From assembly GCA_034440615.1 (NCBI GenBank), contig JAOTOM010005150.1, positions 218,501 through 282,500 of the forward strand: a stretch of 64,000 nt of DNA, written 5' to 3'. The stretch comes from Ashinkailepas kermadecensis. Taxonomy: Eukaryota > Arthropoda > Thecostraca > Neolepadidae. The notes below the pieces were generated by a model that saw only the letters and a list, made by a program, of their open reading frames with translations, did no database searches and had not been told where the DNA came from. The stretch's first letter is position 1; every line of letters begins with the position of its first letter. The translations under genes were made by a program, and so were the position numbers. Positions 31,925 to 43,135 of the stretch are shown one piece after another.

Positions 31925-34312
31925 CTAGCCGGCCGTGACACAGTGTGGTGCCGCCGTCTGCCGTGGCACTGTGTGGTGCCGCCGCCTGCCGTAACACTGT
32001 GTGGTGCCGCCGCCTGCCGTGACACTGTGTAGTGCCGCCGCCTGCCGTGACACAGTGTAGTGCCGCCGCCTGCCGTGACACTGTGTAGTGCCGCCGTCTG
32101 CCGTGACACTGTGTGGTGCCGCCGCCTGCCGTGACACTGTGTAGTGCCGCCGCCTGCCGTGACACAGTGTGGTGCCGCCGCCTGCCGTGACACAGTGTAG
32201 TGCCGCCGCCTGCCGTAACACTGTGTAGTGCCGCCGCCTGCCGTGACACATTGTGCCGCCGCCTGCCGTGACACGTGTGGTGCCGCCGCCTGCCGTGAAC
32301 TGTGTAGTGCCGCCGCCTGCCGTGACACTGTGTGGTGCCGCCGCCTGCCGTGACACAGTGTGGTGCCGCCGCCTGCCGTGACACTGTGTGGTGCCGCCGC
32401 CTGCCGTGACACTGTGTAGTGCCGCCGCCTGCCGTGACACAGTGTAGTGCCGCCGCCTGCCGTGACACTGTGTAGTGCCGCCGCCTGCCGTGACACAGTG
32501 TGGTGCCGCCGCCTGCCGTGACACTGTGTAGTGCCGCCGCCTGCCGTGACGCCGCCTGCCGTGACACTGTGTGGTGCCGCCGCCTGCCGTGACACTGTGT
32601 AGTGCCGCCGCCTGCCGTGACACAGTGTGGTGCCGCCGCCTGCCGTGACACTGTGTAGTGCCGCCGCCTGCCGTGACACTGTGTAGTGCCGCCGCCTGCC
32701 GTGACACAGTGTGGTGCCGCCGCCTGCCGTGACACTGTGTAGTGCCGCCGCCTGCCGTGACACTGTGTAGTGCCGCCTGCCAGTTAGTGCCGCCGCCTGC
32801 CTGTGTGGTGCCGCCGCCTGCGTGACACTGTGGTGCCGCCGCCTGCCGTGACACTGTGTAGTGCCGCCGCCTGCCGTGACACGTTGGTGCCGCCGCCTCC
32901 GCCTTCCGCCGTGACACAGTGTGGTGCCGCCGCCTGCCGTGACACAGTGTGGTGCCGCCGCCTGCCGTGACACTGTGTAGTGCCGCCGCCTGCCGTGACA
33001 CTGTGTAGTGCCGCCGCCTGCCGTGACATGTGTGGTCCGCCGCCTGCCGTGACACTGTGTGGTGCCGCCGCCTGCCGTGACACTGTGTAGTGCCGCCGCC
33101 TGCCGGACTGTGTAGTGCCGCCGCCTGCCGTGACACTGTGTAGTGCCGCCGCCTGCCGTGACACAGTGTGGTGCCGCCGTTGCCTGCCGTGACACAGTGT
33201 GGTGCCGCCGCCTGCCGTGACACTGTGTAGTGCCGCCGCCTGCCGTGACACTGTGTAGTGCCGCCGTCTGCCGTGACACAGTGTGGTGCCGCCGCCTGCC
33301 GTGACACAGTGTGGTGCCGCCGTCTGCCGGCCGTGACAGTGTGGTGCCGCCGCCTGCCGTGACACTGTGTAGTGCCACCGCCTGCCGTGACACTGTGTAG
33401 TGCCGCCGTCTGCCGTGACACAGTGTGGTGCCGCCGCCTGCCGTGACACAGTGTGGTGCCTTGTGTAGTGCCGCCGCCTGCCGTGACACTGTGTAGTGCC
33501 GCCGCCTGCCGTGACACTGTGTAGTGCCGCCGCCTGCCGTGACACAGTGTGGTGCCGCCGTCTGCCGTGACACTGTGTAGTGCCGCCGCCTGCCGTGACA
33601 CTGTGTGGTGCCGCCGCCTGCCGTGACACTGTGTAGTGCCACCGCCTGCCGTGACACAGTGTGGTGCCGCCGCCTGCCGTGACACTGTGTAGTGCCGCCG
33701 TCTGCCGGCCGTGACAGTGTGGTGCCGCCGCCTGCCGTGACACTGTGTGGTGCCGCCGCCTGCCGTGACACTGTGTAGTGCCGCCGCCTGCCGTGACACT
33801 GTGTAGTGCCGCCGCCTGCCGTGACACTGTGTGGTGCCGCCGCCTGCCGTGACACAGTGTGGTGCCGCCGTCTGCCGTGACACTGTGTAGTGCCGCCGCC
33901 TGCCGTGACACAGTGTGGTGCCGCCGCCTGCCGTGGCACTGTGTAGTGCCGCCGCCTGCCGTGACACTGTGTAGTGCCGCCGCCTGCCGTGACACTGTGT
34001 GGTGCCGCCGCCTGCCGTGACACTGTGTAGTGCCGCCGCCTGCCGTGACACTGTGTGGTGCCGCCGCCTGCCGTGACACAGTGTGGTGCCGCCGTCTGCC
34101 GTGACACTGTGTAGTGCCACCGCCTGCCGTGACACAGTGTGGTGCCGCCGCCTGCCGTGACACTGTGTAGTGCCGCCGTCTGCCGGCCGTGACACAGTGT
34201 GGTGCCGCCGCCTGTAGGCCGTGACACAGTGTGGTACCGCCGCCTGTAGGCCGTGACACTGTGTGGTGCCGCCGCCTGCCGGCCGTGACACTGTGTGGTG
34301 CCGCCGCCTACC
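31925..34312. repeat. 28-bp minisatellite, about 85 units
   Basis: Units GCCGTGACACTGTGTAGTGC plus CGCCGCCT, with ACACAGTGTGGTG as the main variant. Several units carry deletions (near 32,250-32,300, 32,770-32,900, 33,010-33,110 and 33,450). The 28-bp period rotates the frame, so one minus-strand frame stays open for 999 codons; this is a repeat artefact, not a gene. Confidence 0.97.
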
Positions 34313-34899
34313 AGTCTAGCGTGGACCCAGGCGCACCGGCACCGCTTTTCATGCAATACAGATGCCCTGGCCATAGTTATAGCGTGTATTATCGGAATGT
34401 TTATGATGTGGCACATGCCATCTTGGTGCATTCGTTCCTGGTGAACCCATGCATGTATATTTACCAAGCTCCATACAAGTGGTAAGGGCACAGAAACCGA
34501 GTGGGGGTGAGAGGCACCACTCCACCCCCAAATTTGGACGAGCTTAGCATTGACTCCACGGTTGTTGCATGGCAATGATCTATTTTAAAACGGCTTTTGT
34601 CTTGAGCCCAATTTGAGACAGTTTCAGTGCCACCGACAAGTGGTGTCATCTGTTGAAATGATGCCTCACGTTCTGAAAATGCATGACTGATTCGGGGTCG
34701 AGCTAGTGAAGTACAAAGGTCAGCTGGTCACCTCAGTAGCTAGCCCGCACCTTTGTGCTCAAGAGGAAGAACATACCATTAAGTCCAATGGCGGAGGTGG
34801 TGTTTGCTCCGCTACTAACTCAGCAGGGGCGATGTCACCAATTCGTGAGAGGAGTGTGGGGGGGGGGGGTGATACGAGCAGTTCTCTATGTGGCCTCCT
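34313..34899. other. Intergenic, no gene recognised
   Basis: Unique sequence with a poly-G run near 34,860. Confidence 0.5.
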
Positions 34900-35480
34900 C
34901 AGTGCTGGCTCGAGGATTCTCGCTCCTGAATCTCGAGGGTCCTTGCTGCATTTTCTGTCCCTAGGGGCTATCTAGGGGTCTTCTATGTCACGACACCTGA
35001 CCTGTGACATTCTGACAAGATAAGGGGGCCTTCTGCCGGGATTTGGAGACTTTGTGAGCTCTCTGGTTCTCCCGTCACGGCTCTCTTGATCTGGGCCCCA
35101 GACAACATGATGGACTCTCCTGCCGGGTGCCTGCACTTTCTGTGAGCTCATGGGTCCTCCTGTGGAAGCCTCGTGGACCTACTGGGCAGCCTTCGGACAA
35201 TAGGATGACTCATTGTCGGGCATTGGAGCCTTCTCATTAAACCTTGGGGCCTCCCGTCATGATTTACGGGTCTCCCCTCCTTGGGCCTCCAAGAGGCACA
35301 TGCTGGGGCCTCCTGTCGGTCTTTACAGTCTTTTCGTGAGCTGTAGCGTCATCCTATGCAGACTCATGGAGCTCCTAGCGAGAGGTCTTCGGCCGGATGT
35401 TGGGCCTTGTCGGGAAGTCTGGCGGCTTGCTGTCAATACCCATGTTCTCTCTCACCTGGGTTGTCGCACACTATCATGAG
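34900..35480. repeat. Degenerate GGCCTCCTGTC-type repeat
   Basis: Loosely periodic 30-bp units with GGGCCTCCTGTC, GGGTCTCCC, TTGTCGGG. Weak periodicity; probably an old minisatellite. Confidence 0.45.
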
Positions 35481-35627
35481 CTTTGTAAATGGTAGGCGGC
35501 CGCCCAGCGAATCATGTCGCTACCCCCTACATACACCAACAAACACACATAAACTTTACTCAGATGCACAATGTGTTGCCCAACACAGCTGAACATTATT
35601 CGGCTCAAAACAGTGTTCGCAATGGCA

Positions 35628-36250
35628 CCTAGGTGGCACAGTCGACTGACTGATAGGTGGCACGGTCGACTGACTGATAGGCGGCACGGTCGACTGACTG
35701 ATAGGTGGCACGGTCGACTGACTGATAGGTGGCACAGTCGACTGATTGATAGGTGGCACAGTCGACTGATTGATAGGTGGCACAGTCGACTGACTGATAG
35801 GTGGCACAGTCGACTGACTGATAGGTGGCACGGTCGACTGACTGATAGGTGGCACAGTCGACTGACTGATAGGTGGCACGGTCGACTGACTGATAGGTGG
35901 CACGGTCGACTGACTGATAGGTGGCACGGTCGACTGACTGATAGGTGGCACGGTCGACTGACTGATAGGTGGCACAGTCGACTGACTGATAGGTGGCACG
36001 GTCGACTGACTGATAGGTGGCACAGTCGACTGACTGATAGGTGGCACAGTCGACTGACTGATAGGTGGCACAGTCGACTGACTGATAGGTGGCACGGTCG
36101 ACTGACTGATAGGTGGCACGGTCGACTGACTGATAGGTGGCACGGTCGACTGACTGATAGGTGGCACGGTCGACTGACTGATAGGTGGCACGGTCGACTG
36201 ACTGATAGGTGGCACGGTCGACTGACTGATAGGTGGCACAGTCGACTGAC
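35628..36250. repeat. 24-bp minisatellite, about 26 units
   Basis: Near-perfect GGTGGCACGGTCGACTGACT plus GATA, with A/G variation (CACAGTCGAC or CACGGTCGAC) and two units with GATTGATA. Eight-codon periodicity gives spurious open frames on both strands. Confidence 0.97.
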
Positions 36251-36724
36251 GCATCTGAGTTGGGCGCAGGAGGTCATTAGTTATAAGTATGATCCTGAGC
36301 AGACTTTTCTTCGGCAGGCGTCTACCCAGGGGACGTCAGTAACTATGAAGTGCTCGCCGTGTCACGGGATTAACGCTGACCGACCAGCACCCACAGCATC
36401 GGGTTCACGGGCGTGATCGGTCTCTAAACAGGTCCTTCGGTCCGCCGGCACGTCCTGAGTGCATGGTCTCGCCTCGTGTCGCCAGAACAGTCCTCCGTGT
36501 ACCGAGACTCGAGGAGTCAGGATAGCCCCGTCGTATGCACGGCGTGTTGTGGTGGGGAACCTGAGAGCAAGGCCGCATGCAAGACTGTCCCGCGAAGGTG
36601 TCGAAAAATTAAACTTCTGCCGTGTATGTGGTGTGTGCATACCTGTCTGTGTCTTACTTAATGGGTGTACACAAAGAAATCCACTTGTAGGGACCCCAAA
36701 ACATGTGTATTTTTTACATAAATA
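36251..36724. other. GC-rich unique stretch, no gene recognised
   Basis: Short open frames on both strands, none recognisable. Confidence 0.45.
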
Positions 36725-37065
36725 TATTCATAATAACATTGATTTAGGCGTCAAGCTGTATGAAAATCAAATTATCTTCTAGATATAGAAAGGGACGGTA
36801 AAACACGTGCATGGCTCGTTTTCCTTACTATTCCAAAACCGGCAGAAGGAAAAAGTCAACTTCTTGATAGCGATTTTGAAATAAATATCTGCATACCAGC
36901 ATTGATTTAGACGTCAAGCTGTCTGAAAATCAAATTGTCCTCTAGATATATCAAGGGACGGTAAAGCACGTGCATGGCTAATTCTCCTTACTATTCCAAA
37001 ACCGAAAAGGAAAAGGAAAAAAGTCACATTTTTGTAGCGATTTTGAAACATTTGCGGATATCTGC
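36725..37065. repeat. 163-bp tandem duplication, diverged
   Basis: CATTGATTTAGGCGTCAAGC at 36,737 and CATTGATTTAGACGTCAAGC at 36,900 begin matching segments that continue through CACGTGCATGGCT and CCTTACTATTCCAAAACCG with scattered mismatches and small indels. Confidence 0.9.
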
Positions 37066-37244
37066 ATCAGTTTATTAATGTCCATCTCAACTACGGGTAA
37101 ACTAAGAGACCTCTTTCCTCAGTACCTACATGGTTATCCTCTGGCTGTCACTGGCGTCCCAGAGACCCCCCCCTCCACGCGCGCATTAAACAAGTAGGCA
37201 TCTCCTATCCCTCCACCCGCCAACTCACATCGACTCTATATGAC

Positions 37245-37307
37245 GTCACCGTTCCTGTAGATGAGGTGTCCGTCCTCGTCATCCCCAACCGTGTGTTGGG
37301 TCGAACT
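37245..37307 (-). CDS. Candidate exon of a LAMMER/CLK-family kinase
   Basis: On the minus strand, after CTCCCTGCAG, the frame reads SSTQHTVGDDEDGHLIYRNG and DV before a stop. LAMMER kinases (CLK, Drosophila Doa) carry DDEEGHLI or DDEDGHLVY followed by xGDVL just before the kinase domain, so the match is specific though short. They are nuclear dual-specificity kinases that phosphorylate SR splicing factors. The donor could be AACG|GTGACG (exon end 37,250) or GAC|GTCATA (37,245). I found no kinase-domain exon further along the minus strand (26.4-37.2 kb), so this may be an exon with a distant partner, a pseudogene piece or a chance match. Confidence 0.5.
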
Positions 37308-38848
37308 CTGCAGGGAGACAAGAGCGCTAGTGTTAGTTGTGTCACAAACACCGCCATTGCGTTTGTGACACCGCCTGTTCTGCCCACCGGTTGAGGCGAA
37401 TTGGGCAGAACAGATAGCAGCAAGAGGCACCTGGAGCGAACAATATGGCAATCATTGTGGTGACGACAGGAGACCAGATTAACTGCAAAAAGTATCAAAT
37501 ATTTTGTTCTCCATTGTGGCAAATAAGGTACCACATAATTGTAAAAATCATATGGCAGAATATAAATGTTAATGGAGTTTGAAAATAAATTAAAAGTCAT
37601 GTACAACTTGGCACAACTAAGTTAGCTGAACTTCTACCGAACATCATGGCATCATTAAAATACAAATTCAAGGTCAAGGTCATGCGTAGAAGGCATTGAA
37701 AGCAACGTGGTTTCTTTCGCGTTCGAACGTAATTGTATCGTAACATTCAAACTTCCCGAAGGACAAAGCGATGAAGCAAAGCAAGTGGGCTTGAAATGAT
37801 GCTCTCCAGCGCATGGTGCCCAAAGATTTGATGAAAGTTCATGAAGTAAGATTTGATCGGGCAATTTCACCCACTTTGAGGGGTACACTTTTCACACCTT
37901 CTCAGGTTCTATAATTTGTGCATTTCTGGGGCAAAAATTGCAAGGGTGAATTCGAGTCCAGCATGGAAAACTACCCTAGAAAACAAATCGTTGCAAAGGA
38001 GTTAACCTACGTCTGGCCAAGTTACTGATCTAGGGTCATTGATAAGAGCACGTGATATGATTTAGCTGCCTAAATGTGACTATCGTTCATCATTTCGACA
38101 ATTCGTCATGTCCGCGATGGGGAGCCGGTACACATTTGGGATCATTATTCCGTAGCCTGACATCATAGCGACCTGACACCTGGCACACTTAGAGCGCATT
38201 GTTTTCTATCAGTGTGCCAGGTGTTCGTGAATGGTCGGTATTGCTGGCTATTTGAGGGTACTGGTGCTGCGGTGGTAGGAGGCAAGCATGTTCACGGTAC
38301 CTTATATACGTATGTTAAATGTGTACCTGTCTTATGCATTGTATGGCGCTCTTGACGAATGATGGTATACCGTGAGCTACCATGCGTACCTTTTAGTCTT
38401 TGTGGCGCATTTGTGGATTATGAAGCGGCGAGAATCCATTAAAAAAATAAACAAAAATAGTTCGATGTAGCGCAATGCTTTGCCGAGCATGATTGTTCAT
38501 AATAATCCGGTGTAAAATAACATTGTGCTCATATTAAGCAGCAAAATAAAACCAAAATAACCCTGTATGTTATTACACGCAGGTCTATGACAGTGCTACG
38601 TTGTGTATATGCATCAGCAGTGCTCTGTTGGTGCTATTTTACGTGTTAATATAAGTATATTATTTTACACCGTATTATTACAAACATAGCTCACTATATT
38701 TCATCAACCTATCATGGGCGTTGTTACCGCTGGGATCTGTCGACGCCCTGATTTTTTGGGTGCGGTCCAACCCCACCTGGAAAATTGGTAGGCTTTGAGA
38801 AAACACAGTGCCTTCCTGAAGTTTCCTAGTTTTTATATCAGACGACAC
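37308..38848. other. Unique sequence, no feature recognised
   Basis: AT-rich, would be an intron if the two minus-strand exon candidates on either side belong together. Confidence 0.45.
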
Positions 38849-38931
38849 CTGAATCGGGTGGACGGACTCGTCCCACGGTCCCACCACGGGTCCGCCGGGT
38901 GGGTCTCCGTCGCGGTCTACACTGTCATGAC
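38849..38931 (-). CDS. Possible upstream exon of the CLK-like gene
   Basis: A GC-rich island in AT-rich surroundings. On the minus strand it is bounded by CCCCAG at 38,932-38,937 and by CAG|GTGTCG at 38,849. It reads HDSVDRDGDPPGGPVVGPWD, ESVHPIQ after two leading bases, and ends in phase 0, which fits the phase-0 start of the exon at 37,307. The acceptor lacks a good pyrimidine tract, and no family match is recognised. The plus strand also has an exon-like frame here (RHLNRVDGLVPRSHHGSAGW, after TTTTTATATCAG), so the strand is uncertain. Confidence 0.28.
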
Positions 38932-39255
38932 CTGGGGCACACCTAACGAGTGCGCCTGCCTGTGTGACCTGTCCTTAAATATATGTTACCTTTGAAAGCG
39001 TTGTGCAGCTATTGCATAGTTTTTTTTGCAAATCAATACACCTCATTCTCCCTTCCTCCATTCTATTGTTGGAACGATCATCTTTATTGTGGGCACGATT
39101 GCCAACTGCTGAATAAAATACTTTATCAATAGTAATAACCAGCACTAGCAACGGCCATTGTTACGGCAGAAACGCCAACCTGTAAAGATATAAAAATGTT
39201 GGACCCGTGTAAAAGGCTACCATTTGATGCCCTGAGAAACGTTGTTTTGTCTCTA

Positions 39256-39820
39256 CGAGGTCCAACATTACGACGAGGTCCAACATTACGACGGGGTCCA
39301 ACATTACGACGAGGTCCAACATTACGACGGGGTCCAACATTACGACGGGGTCCAACATTACGACGGGGTCCAACATTACGACGGGGTCCAACATTACGAC
39401 GAGGTCCAACATTACGACGGGGTCCAACATTACGACGGGGTCCAACATTACGACGGGGTCCAACATTACGACGAGGTCCAACATTACGACGGGGTCCAAC
39501 ATTACGACGGGGTCCAACATTACGACGAGGTCCAACATTACGACGAGGTCCAACATTACGACGGGGTCCAACATTACGACGGGGTCCAACATTACGACGG
39601 GGTCCAACATTACGACGGGGTCCAACATTACGACGGGGTCCAACATTACGACGGGGTCCAACATTACGACGAGGTCCAACATTACGACGGGGTCCAACAT
39701 TACGACGGGGTCCAACATTACGACGGGGTCCAACATTACGACGGGGTCCAACATTACGACGGGGTCCAACATTACGACGGGGTCCAACATTACGACGGGG
39801 TCCAACATTACGACTGGGTC
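39256..39820. repeat. 18-bp minisatellite, about 31 units
   Basis: Nearly perfect GGTCCAACATTACGACGG units with a single A/G variant position (GACGAGG or GACGGGG). Confidence 0.98.
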
Positions 39821-40324
39821 GTGAGGGCTTCGGCCGTTTCAGTTTGAGATAGACAGAAGCATAGGAACATGGGACAGGTTTTCAAGGCATTTCCTTATCT
39901 TTCAACTTTGGAATTATATTTGCATTCGTGTTTGCATAGCATTTCATAGCATATTTGTTGTGCCTACATCTGCAAATGGAGTTGAAATGCAGTGGAACTG
40001 TTCGAAGTATTTGCGACTTGATGGATGGCAGAAAATTATGTACAAAAATTGACCTCGCCAACTTCGCTGTTAATGTGTAAATAATTTGATTTATCTCTCT
40101 CCGTTATGATAGTGGTCGTATGTGCAACCGAAAGGTCTCGAAAAAAAATGGTACTAAGCTTCGAAAATGATTTTGATGGGCGGAAAATCAAACAACTTTC
40201 GTGTTTTTGGGACCGAAAAATATAGTGGCCGAAATCCGAATAGTTTTTTTTCGGGGGAGGAGTGCAGTGGTGACTTTCGTCCTCACCTCATTCCGGTACC
40301 TCGGACCGCCCTTGTATATATGTA
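39821..40324. other. Unique AT-rich sequence, no feature recognised
   Basis: Nothing supportable seen. Confidence 0.5.
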
Positions 40325-40640
<316 letters not shown>

Positions 40641-40689
40641 TGTGTCTGTTTGTACGTGTGTGCACTCGTAAACAAATGGCATTCAGCAC

Positions 40690-40880
40690 AATAGCATGAA
40701 CCCCTGCCACACATACCATCGTATCCAGCTCGCTCATTGTTACAAAACTAGAAAGATGAGCAATATAATCATGAAGAACAACGGCACAGCGATAACAGAC
40801 AAGCTCAATAGCGTCAATGTAATCTACTCTGTCTCGTGCCCCCATGAGGATTGTAGGCACATTGCCCTGGGGCAATACGA
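40690..40880 (+). mobile_element. Penelope-like element fragment, part 1
   Basis: Reads CHTYHRIQLAHCYKTRKMSN, then NSVNVIYSVSCPHEDC. Penelope-like elements and related GIY-YIG retroelements have a YKTRKL segment and a VVYxxxCP...C segment just before the YIG motif of the endonuclease. The 5' side is lost at the AG tract, and the frame ends before the YIG motif. The YIG-containing continuation is found on the same strand at 42.37 kb. Confidence 0.65.
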
Positions 40881-40924
40881 TCTCGCATAATAAATATCGC
40901 ATGCTTTCCTATTTGGTCTAGACT

Positions 40925-41410
40925 ATTTTTGCGAGTGTACAGCGATGCGTGCTCATCCACTGTGTGTACCTAATCTCATTATCCATGTCATCATCTGGGG
41001 CTAAATCACCTTCACTCTCTTATCCTGATTTGTCCGCGAGGATAATCCTCAAAAAATTTTTTCCCCCCTTTTTCCCCAGGAGTTTTTTTTTGTCCATGAA
41101 TCGGTTTTCCGTGCCACAATTACGATTTGAGACCAAGGGAATGCGCAGATTTGGGTTTTGATGATAAGTGCACATGCACACCGAATGCGTCCCACTGCTG
41201 CGTGCCGACGCAATGCTTCGGACGAAGGGCAGCAAATGTTAGGAAGCCGGTGAGAGGGTTTTCGGAGTTCTGCTTGTACAGATCATATAAATCACAAATT
41301 TCCCAAAGCAAGCCTTTTCTGAACTCTACTTTTAGTTCCATCAACATGTCGTACCGTGACACGGTCGGTCTTGCCGAGACATATCCGGCTGATCTGGTCC
41401 TACTCATAGA
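40925..41410 (-). pseudogene. Relic of an unnamed mobile-element protein, copy 2
   Basis: Minus strand from 41,350: LMELKVEFRKGLLWEICDLY, NPLTGFLTFAALRPKHCVG. After a one-base frame break at about 41,218 it continues SSGTHSVCMCTYHQNPNL. After a gap with broken frames the strand reads DLAPDDDMDNEIRYTQWMST, HRCTLAKIV near 40,990-40,925. I recall LRPKxC, GTHSVCVCTxHQN and a QWxSTDRxTL stretch occurring in this order in multicopy uncharacterised invertebrate proteins. The 18.8-kb locus is a second copy of the last part. Confidence 0.65.
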
Positions 41411-42339
41411 ATAGCTTTACTTTCACCTTGGCTGCGTCCGACACCCTCATAATTTTTTTCGTTTCACAGGCAGCACGGTCAGCGAGAGTGAGCAGTGAGC
41501 ACTGAGCACCAAAACACGGTGCCACACCTTGTTTGTTCCCTTCCTGATATTTCACTACATTCGCATGTTTTTAATTTCGCGAGGCAATAAATGGTCGTGC
41601 GAATGGTTTCTCGGTTATCGGAATGTGATTGCTATATTGTGGATGCTTCTCTCTCCTTGTAATTCATGGTCAGGTATAACTCATAAATAATCTACTACCG
41701 AAATTTGAAGACATTTCTGCCATTTTGTTTCACCGTTGACCTCACGAGTTAGAACACTTGTGCAACACAACATTCAAGATCAGATGACTAACGTTATCAT
41801 CGCAGCACGTGCCTCGAACGTCAAAAGCCTTGATTTCAGTAATATACAGTTCTAAATACATATTTACAGGCCACGATAAACTACCGCCAAAGCAACCATG
41901 TATGCCTAATTTTGAATGGATATGTAATTTTAGAAGCGAAACCATATTTTTAAGTTTTGCTTCGAAAGATAATATATCGAACTTTATTTCTGTACTTTTT
42001 GAAATCGCATTGTGACTGTCCCGAAAGTTGAAATAGGTCACATGACCTTACGTCCCGATGTCATGATTTCAAATATCGCGTAAACGAAAATTTTGAAAGA
42101 GCCAAAAGATGCAGTGGTTCATTGTGAGTTCACCAATATATACTTTTGTACAATTCAGATTGTTCTTCATTGAGTTAAAAACATCAAATGATACCCTTGT
42201 TAGGTGACATCCCAAAACTTTCCACGGCTATAACTCCTTGACCGTTGACCTGATCTTTCTAAAAATGGCACAGCTGGATTCGGCGCATCAGATAACCCTA
42301 CACAATTATTTTCATCAAAATATAAAATATTGGGTGTTA
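41411..42339. other. Sequence between the two Penelope-like parts
   Basis: AT-rich. Contains 42,030-42,210, whose blocks (TCACATGACCTTACG, CGATGTCATG, GGTGACATCCCAAAAC) resemble 12.6-12.8 kb. No gene recognised. Confidence 0.4.
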
Positions 42340-42605
42340 TTTTGGCCCTTTCACTTGTCGATATGTCGTTGAATGGGCCACCAGTAAATTACATTGGCAC
42401 AACGACATCACTATCAAGGCGACGCACCTCCGTGACGCTGTCCCCAAAGAACATTTTTCACGTCATCATACCCCACTCACTAGCTGCCATCTCACACAAA
42501 ACGCTGATCTTAAAATTATGTCAGGACCCGGCTGGCTTGTTCATATTGGAGGCACTGTATATACGGGAACACACCGCAACACTGAATCGGAAAATTAAAC
42601 GTACA
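42340..42605 (+). mobile_element. Penelope-like element fragment, part 2 (GIY-YIG end)
   Basis: Reads PPVNYIGTTTSLSRR, HKTLILKLCQDPAGLFILEA and LYIREHTATLNRK. The YIG(T)TTxxLSRR motif and the LLILEALYIRExxPxLNRQ ending are hallmarks of the GIY-YIG endonuclease end of Penelope-like elements. The ORF is open to a stop at about 42,615. It is plausibly the continuation of the fragment at 40.7 kb. Confidence 0.7.
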
Positions 42606-42972
42606 ATATCTGTATAATGGTTTAAAATGTGATGCATGAAGTAAGATTGACAGAATGTGATTGTATGCCATCCTTCGCAACGAGAAATGCCCTACCGAAA
42701 ACACAAGTGTTATATGAGTTATTTTTAAATGATGTATGTGTTATATTTTACTGGGGCGTCAATTTTGAAAATGAACTAGGCTGTTCAAAACGTCAAAGGA
42801 AAAGATATGTAAGACATCAATGCCATTTGGTGATATTATGTTTATCTACCAAGTAAACGGAAGGGGAAAGTTCGATGCATCGAACGACTCCAGATAAAAA
42901 TCCTACACGTACACATGCTGGTGTGTTGAACAACATTTGTATACGAGAGAATATTCTCCCCAAGTACACAAC

Positions 42973-42974
<2 letters not shown>

Positions 42975-43051
<77 letters not shown>

Positions 43052-43074
43052 TATATATATGAAATATATATGTG

Positions 43075-43130
<56 letters not shown>
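42975..43130. repeat. TA tracts with a short central interruption
   Basis: Two TA runs flank TATATGAAATATATATGTGT near 43,058-43,077. Confidence 0.97.

Positions 43131-43135
<5 letters not shown>

Noticed and set aside
31576..34575. 999-codon minus-strand open frame
   Set aside because: It follows the 28-bp array exactly; a 28-bp unit without stops in three frames stays open indefinitely. No domain, and composition is the unit's.
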